Source of the DNA: Vibrio splendidus
Lineage (GTDB): Bacteria; Pseudomonadota; Gammaproteobacteria; Enterobacterales; Vibrionaceae
Reading direction: 5' to 3'
DNA: 64,000 nt
Assembly (NCBI RefSeq): GCF_002873455.1
Contig: NZ_MCUN01000052.1
Location: forward strand, 89,692 to 153,691
A program made the translations under genes and the position numbers. Positions 63,642 to 64,000 of the stretch are shown in pieces. Numbering within the stretch: position 1 is the stretch's first letter; each line of letters opens with the position of its first letter. The notes below the pieces were generated by a model. The model ran no database searches, had not been told where the DNA came from, and was given only the letters and a program-made list of their open reading frames with translations.

Positions 63642-63986
63642 ATGCAGAGAATCAGCGACAAAGTTTTTAATGGTCACTGGATTTATTTGGATGATTCGAA
63701 TACACCTATACTCTTGCCTTCTTTGTATGCTCGCTATACAACTCATAAGGGGGTGTCTATAGAGTTGAAGTCCAAATTTGATCGAATTTCATCCAAAACT
63801 GAACATTGTTTTGAAGAAGTTGAAATAGGCACAAATGGACAATATGTACGATCTAATCAAATAGGATTATTTTTGGAGTGGGTTGAAGAACAAAATATTT
63901 CTGGAAGTCAATTATCCTTGACGAATCATACTGCAATGCCCAGTGAACTTATTAATAGCTACATTAACGATTACCTGATTTTGTAG
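63642..63986 (+). CDS. Short integrase-like protein, probably a truncated tyrosine recombinase N-terminus
   Basis: 114 residues from ATG 63642, which has TAGGAG 7 bases upstream; an upstream TTG at 63621 is unlikely. It starts MQRISDKVFNGHWIYLDDSN. The part YVRSNQIGLFLEWVEEQNIS and the following PSELINSYINDYLI resemble the N-terminal core-binding (SAM-like) region of phage-type integrases, but no catalytic domain follows. The stop TAG lies at 63984 within TGTAGTGGTCAAC, which could be the end of an insertion sequence just entering at the window edge. Truncation and identity are inference; an unrelated small protein is possible. Confidence 0.45.
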   Translation: MQRISDKVFNGHWIYLDDSNTPILLPSLYARYTTHKGVSIELKSKFDRISSKTEHCFEEVEIGTNGQYVRSNQIGLFLEWVEEQNISGSQLSLTNHTAMPSELINSYINDYLIL

Positions 63987-64000
63987 TGGTCAACTAAAAT

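Overview
The window looks like chromosome I of a marine Vibrio, most likely of the Splendidus group (my inference). The order nadK / grpE / dnaK-dnaJ / minor pilins, the complete Na+-pumping NQR operon, ompK, the DUF2850 and DUF3332 proteins and the alginate lyase all fit Vibrio. No rRNA, tRNA, CRISPR array or prophage was seen. Almost everything is core genome; signs of accessory DNA are the alginate lyase between grpE and dnaK, two decayed genes, and an integrase-like fragment at the right edge.

Layout. 1-2.8 kb: recN (cut by the window edge, three SOS-like boxes), nadK, and divergent grpE with a heat-shock promoter. 3.1-5.7 kb: a dicarboxylate/amino-acid symporter and a secreted PL7 alginate lyase. 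6.1-9.5 kb: dnaK and dnaJ, separated by a strongly folded gap. 9.6-13 kb: type IV minor pilins, one on the minus strand and fimT-pilW-pilX-pilV on the plus strand. 13.3-14.7 kb: an AbgT-family transporter broken by an internal deletion. 14.9-19 kb: a CNNM/CorC protein, tadA, a 44-residue basic protein, mltF. 19.4-26 kb: purL (PurR box), a DUF3332 lipoprotein, dapD, a MarC-family protein. 26.3-28.3 kb: a two-gene operon (NifU-like scaffold plus GGGtGRT protein) behind a leader that matches the fluoride (crcB) riboswitch aptamer. 28.4-30.9 kb: yebG (SOS box), a LysR regulator and a divergent TehA/SLAC1-like channel. 31-40.8 kb: recC, recB, recD. 41-48 kb: argA, a DUF2850 protein, mltA, tcdA-csdE and convergent csdA (ct6A tRNA modification and sulfur transfer), panE. 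48.4-54 kb: ompK, a DUF4397 remnant, yajG-ppiA-ampG, rlmG, bolA. 54.6-61.9 kb: nqrABCDEF-apbE-nqrM. 62-64 kb: a dual-receiver GGDEF protein and a short integrase-like ORF.

How the genes work together. RecN, RecBCD and YebG belong to double-strand-break repair and the SOS response, and recN and yebG carry visible LexA boxes. GrpE, DnaK and DnaJ form one chaperone machine, with sigma-32-type promoters before grpE and dnaK. ApbE and NqrM are maturation factors for the NQR complex encoded just upstream. MltA, MltF and AmpG act in peptidoglycan turnover and recycling. The least explained unit is the riboswitch-led NifU-like/GGGtGRT operon, the best candidate for an undescribed system here.
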